Origin: Sindora glabra
Taxonomy: Eukaryota > Streptophyta > Magnoliopsida > Fabales > Fabaceae
Direction: 5' to 3'
Length of the DNA: 64,000 nt
NCBI GenBank assembly: GCA_020226215.1
Contig: CM035233.1
Span: 17,255,701-17,319,700 of the forward strand
Positions 62,984 through 64,000 of the stretch are shown piece by piece (positions within the stretch are counted from its first letter, which is position 1; each line of letters begins with the position of its first letter). A model generated the notes under the pieces. The model was given only the letters and a program-made list of their open reading frames with translations, ran no database searches and was not told the origin of the DNA. The translations under genes were made by a program, and so were the position numbers.

Positions 62984-64000
62984 AAAGTATAAACCACATG
63001 TATGAGGAATAATTGAATTGAGAAACAAACATATATGAGTACATATGTTTACATGAATATATTGAGTAAAAAATAAAATAAAGAAAATGTGAATCTTGTG
63101 TAATTATGACATCATTTCAAGTACTTGGTATATTTTATGATATATGATGTACTAACATATGAATTCATGATTCTTACAAAATGTTGTCACTATTAAATCA
63201 TTGTGAATTATGTGTAAAACCATAATATTTGGCCTCTTATAATGGTTACTACAAAATAATTATGAATTATACAATGATGGTTGTAAATAATAATTATTAT
63301 GAATTATGTATAGCAAATTATGAATTATTGACCCTTGAAAGTATCTCTTAGCATATACACATGAATTATGAGAGTATGGCATCTTATGATACCATTGTGA
63401 AATTTATATGAATTATGAAAATTATGAAGTATAATTACTTGTGATATCTAAGGTGAATTGTATATGATACAACATTCTATTCTTTATATGTATATGCATA
63501 TTTGCAATTATATGAGATGCAATAAGAAATATGAAATATACGAAAAGCTATATATGAAATGAAATAAGAGCCATCGATATGGCAAGATTTGCAAGAGACA
63601 AGTGGATAAATTTTATTATGTAATTCCAATTAAAGTGAAGAGCACATGCTATATAAATCAATGGTAGGATGGGTAAGGATGAATTGATGGAATAAAGTGG
63701 GACAGGATAGATAAGGCTAGATTGAAATTATAAAGAGAATTAGTATTCATAAGGCATATTGTGAGTGTCTCATGAATACATGTATAGGTGTGTGTTTCTA
63801 TATGATTAATTATGCTGACTATTTATATATTTTATAGCCTATTATTTATTTCTACTTTTATTATTGTTTCGTATATAAATGGCTTGATGAATTTAGATAT
63901 ATACCTAGTATGAGTGAATACAGAAGTGCAGCATGGGTATGACATATCTTGAGATATTAACATAAATTTATACGTAGTTATCACTTAACTACTGGCAACT
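62984..64000. other. AT-rich stretch without a recognisable gene
   Basis: GAATTATG recurs many times between 63200 and 63440 without a fixed period. The last 450 bases are somewhat richer in G. No gene seen. Confidence 0.4.

Overview
This window is nuclear DNA of a flowering plant, very probably a dicot. It is very AT-rich, has no intact protein gene, and is built almost entirely of layered, decayed transposable elements of plant type: Ty3/gypsy and Ty1/copia LTR elements, an L1-type LINE with DUF4283-like ORF1, CACTA and hAT-like DNA elements. The only recognisable host-gene sequence is a broken piece of a PTI1-like protein kinase. Long open frames in the window are mostly low-complexity or shadow frames. 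The species cannot be told from the sequence alone.

Layout. (1) About 3.1-12.6 kb: a minus-strand Athila/Tat-like Ty3/gypsy relic with gag and protease traces. Its 3' LTR is split by a 3.7 kb solo LTR (3226-6955) and its internal region by a 1.6 kb solo LTR (7321-8906). (2) 14887-16629: a non-autonomous CACTA element with a TGT target duplication and an array of hairpins. (3) 18590-27653: a second copy of the 3.5-3.7 kb solo LTR, on the minus strand, split by a complete but dead Ty3/gypsy element (19119-24697, LTRs of about 295 bp, target duplication CTAGT). (4) 28157-29680: a solo LTR carrying nine AATCGATT-like palindromes, next to a less AT-rich island (29.7-33.4 kb) holding the PTI1-like pseudogene. 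(5) 33451-34952: a solo LTR with perfect TAATG duplications. (6) About 37.8-48.56 kb: a LINE cut by a Ty1/copia element (39555-43801) exactly at the ORF1/ORF2 junction and by an hAT-like MITE (45866-46522) inside the reverse transcriptase. (7) 49093-52781: a non-coding LTR element. (8) 55.4-56.3 kb: small SINE-like and inverted-repeat relics. (9) 60112-62983: a second CACTA-like element.

How it fits together. No pathway or operon is encoded here. What the window records is an order of events: older LINE and Athila-like elements, then insertion of LTR elements that later shrank to solo LTRs, then further insertions into those. Several steps can be proved inside the window because an uninterrupted paralogous copy, or a target-site duplication, is present. 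I found no evidence of a new functional system. The best leads are the hairpin and palindrome arrays, the CACTA element with an internal promoter/exon-like core, and the nested insertions that give precise empty sites.
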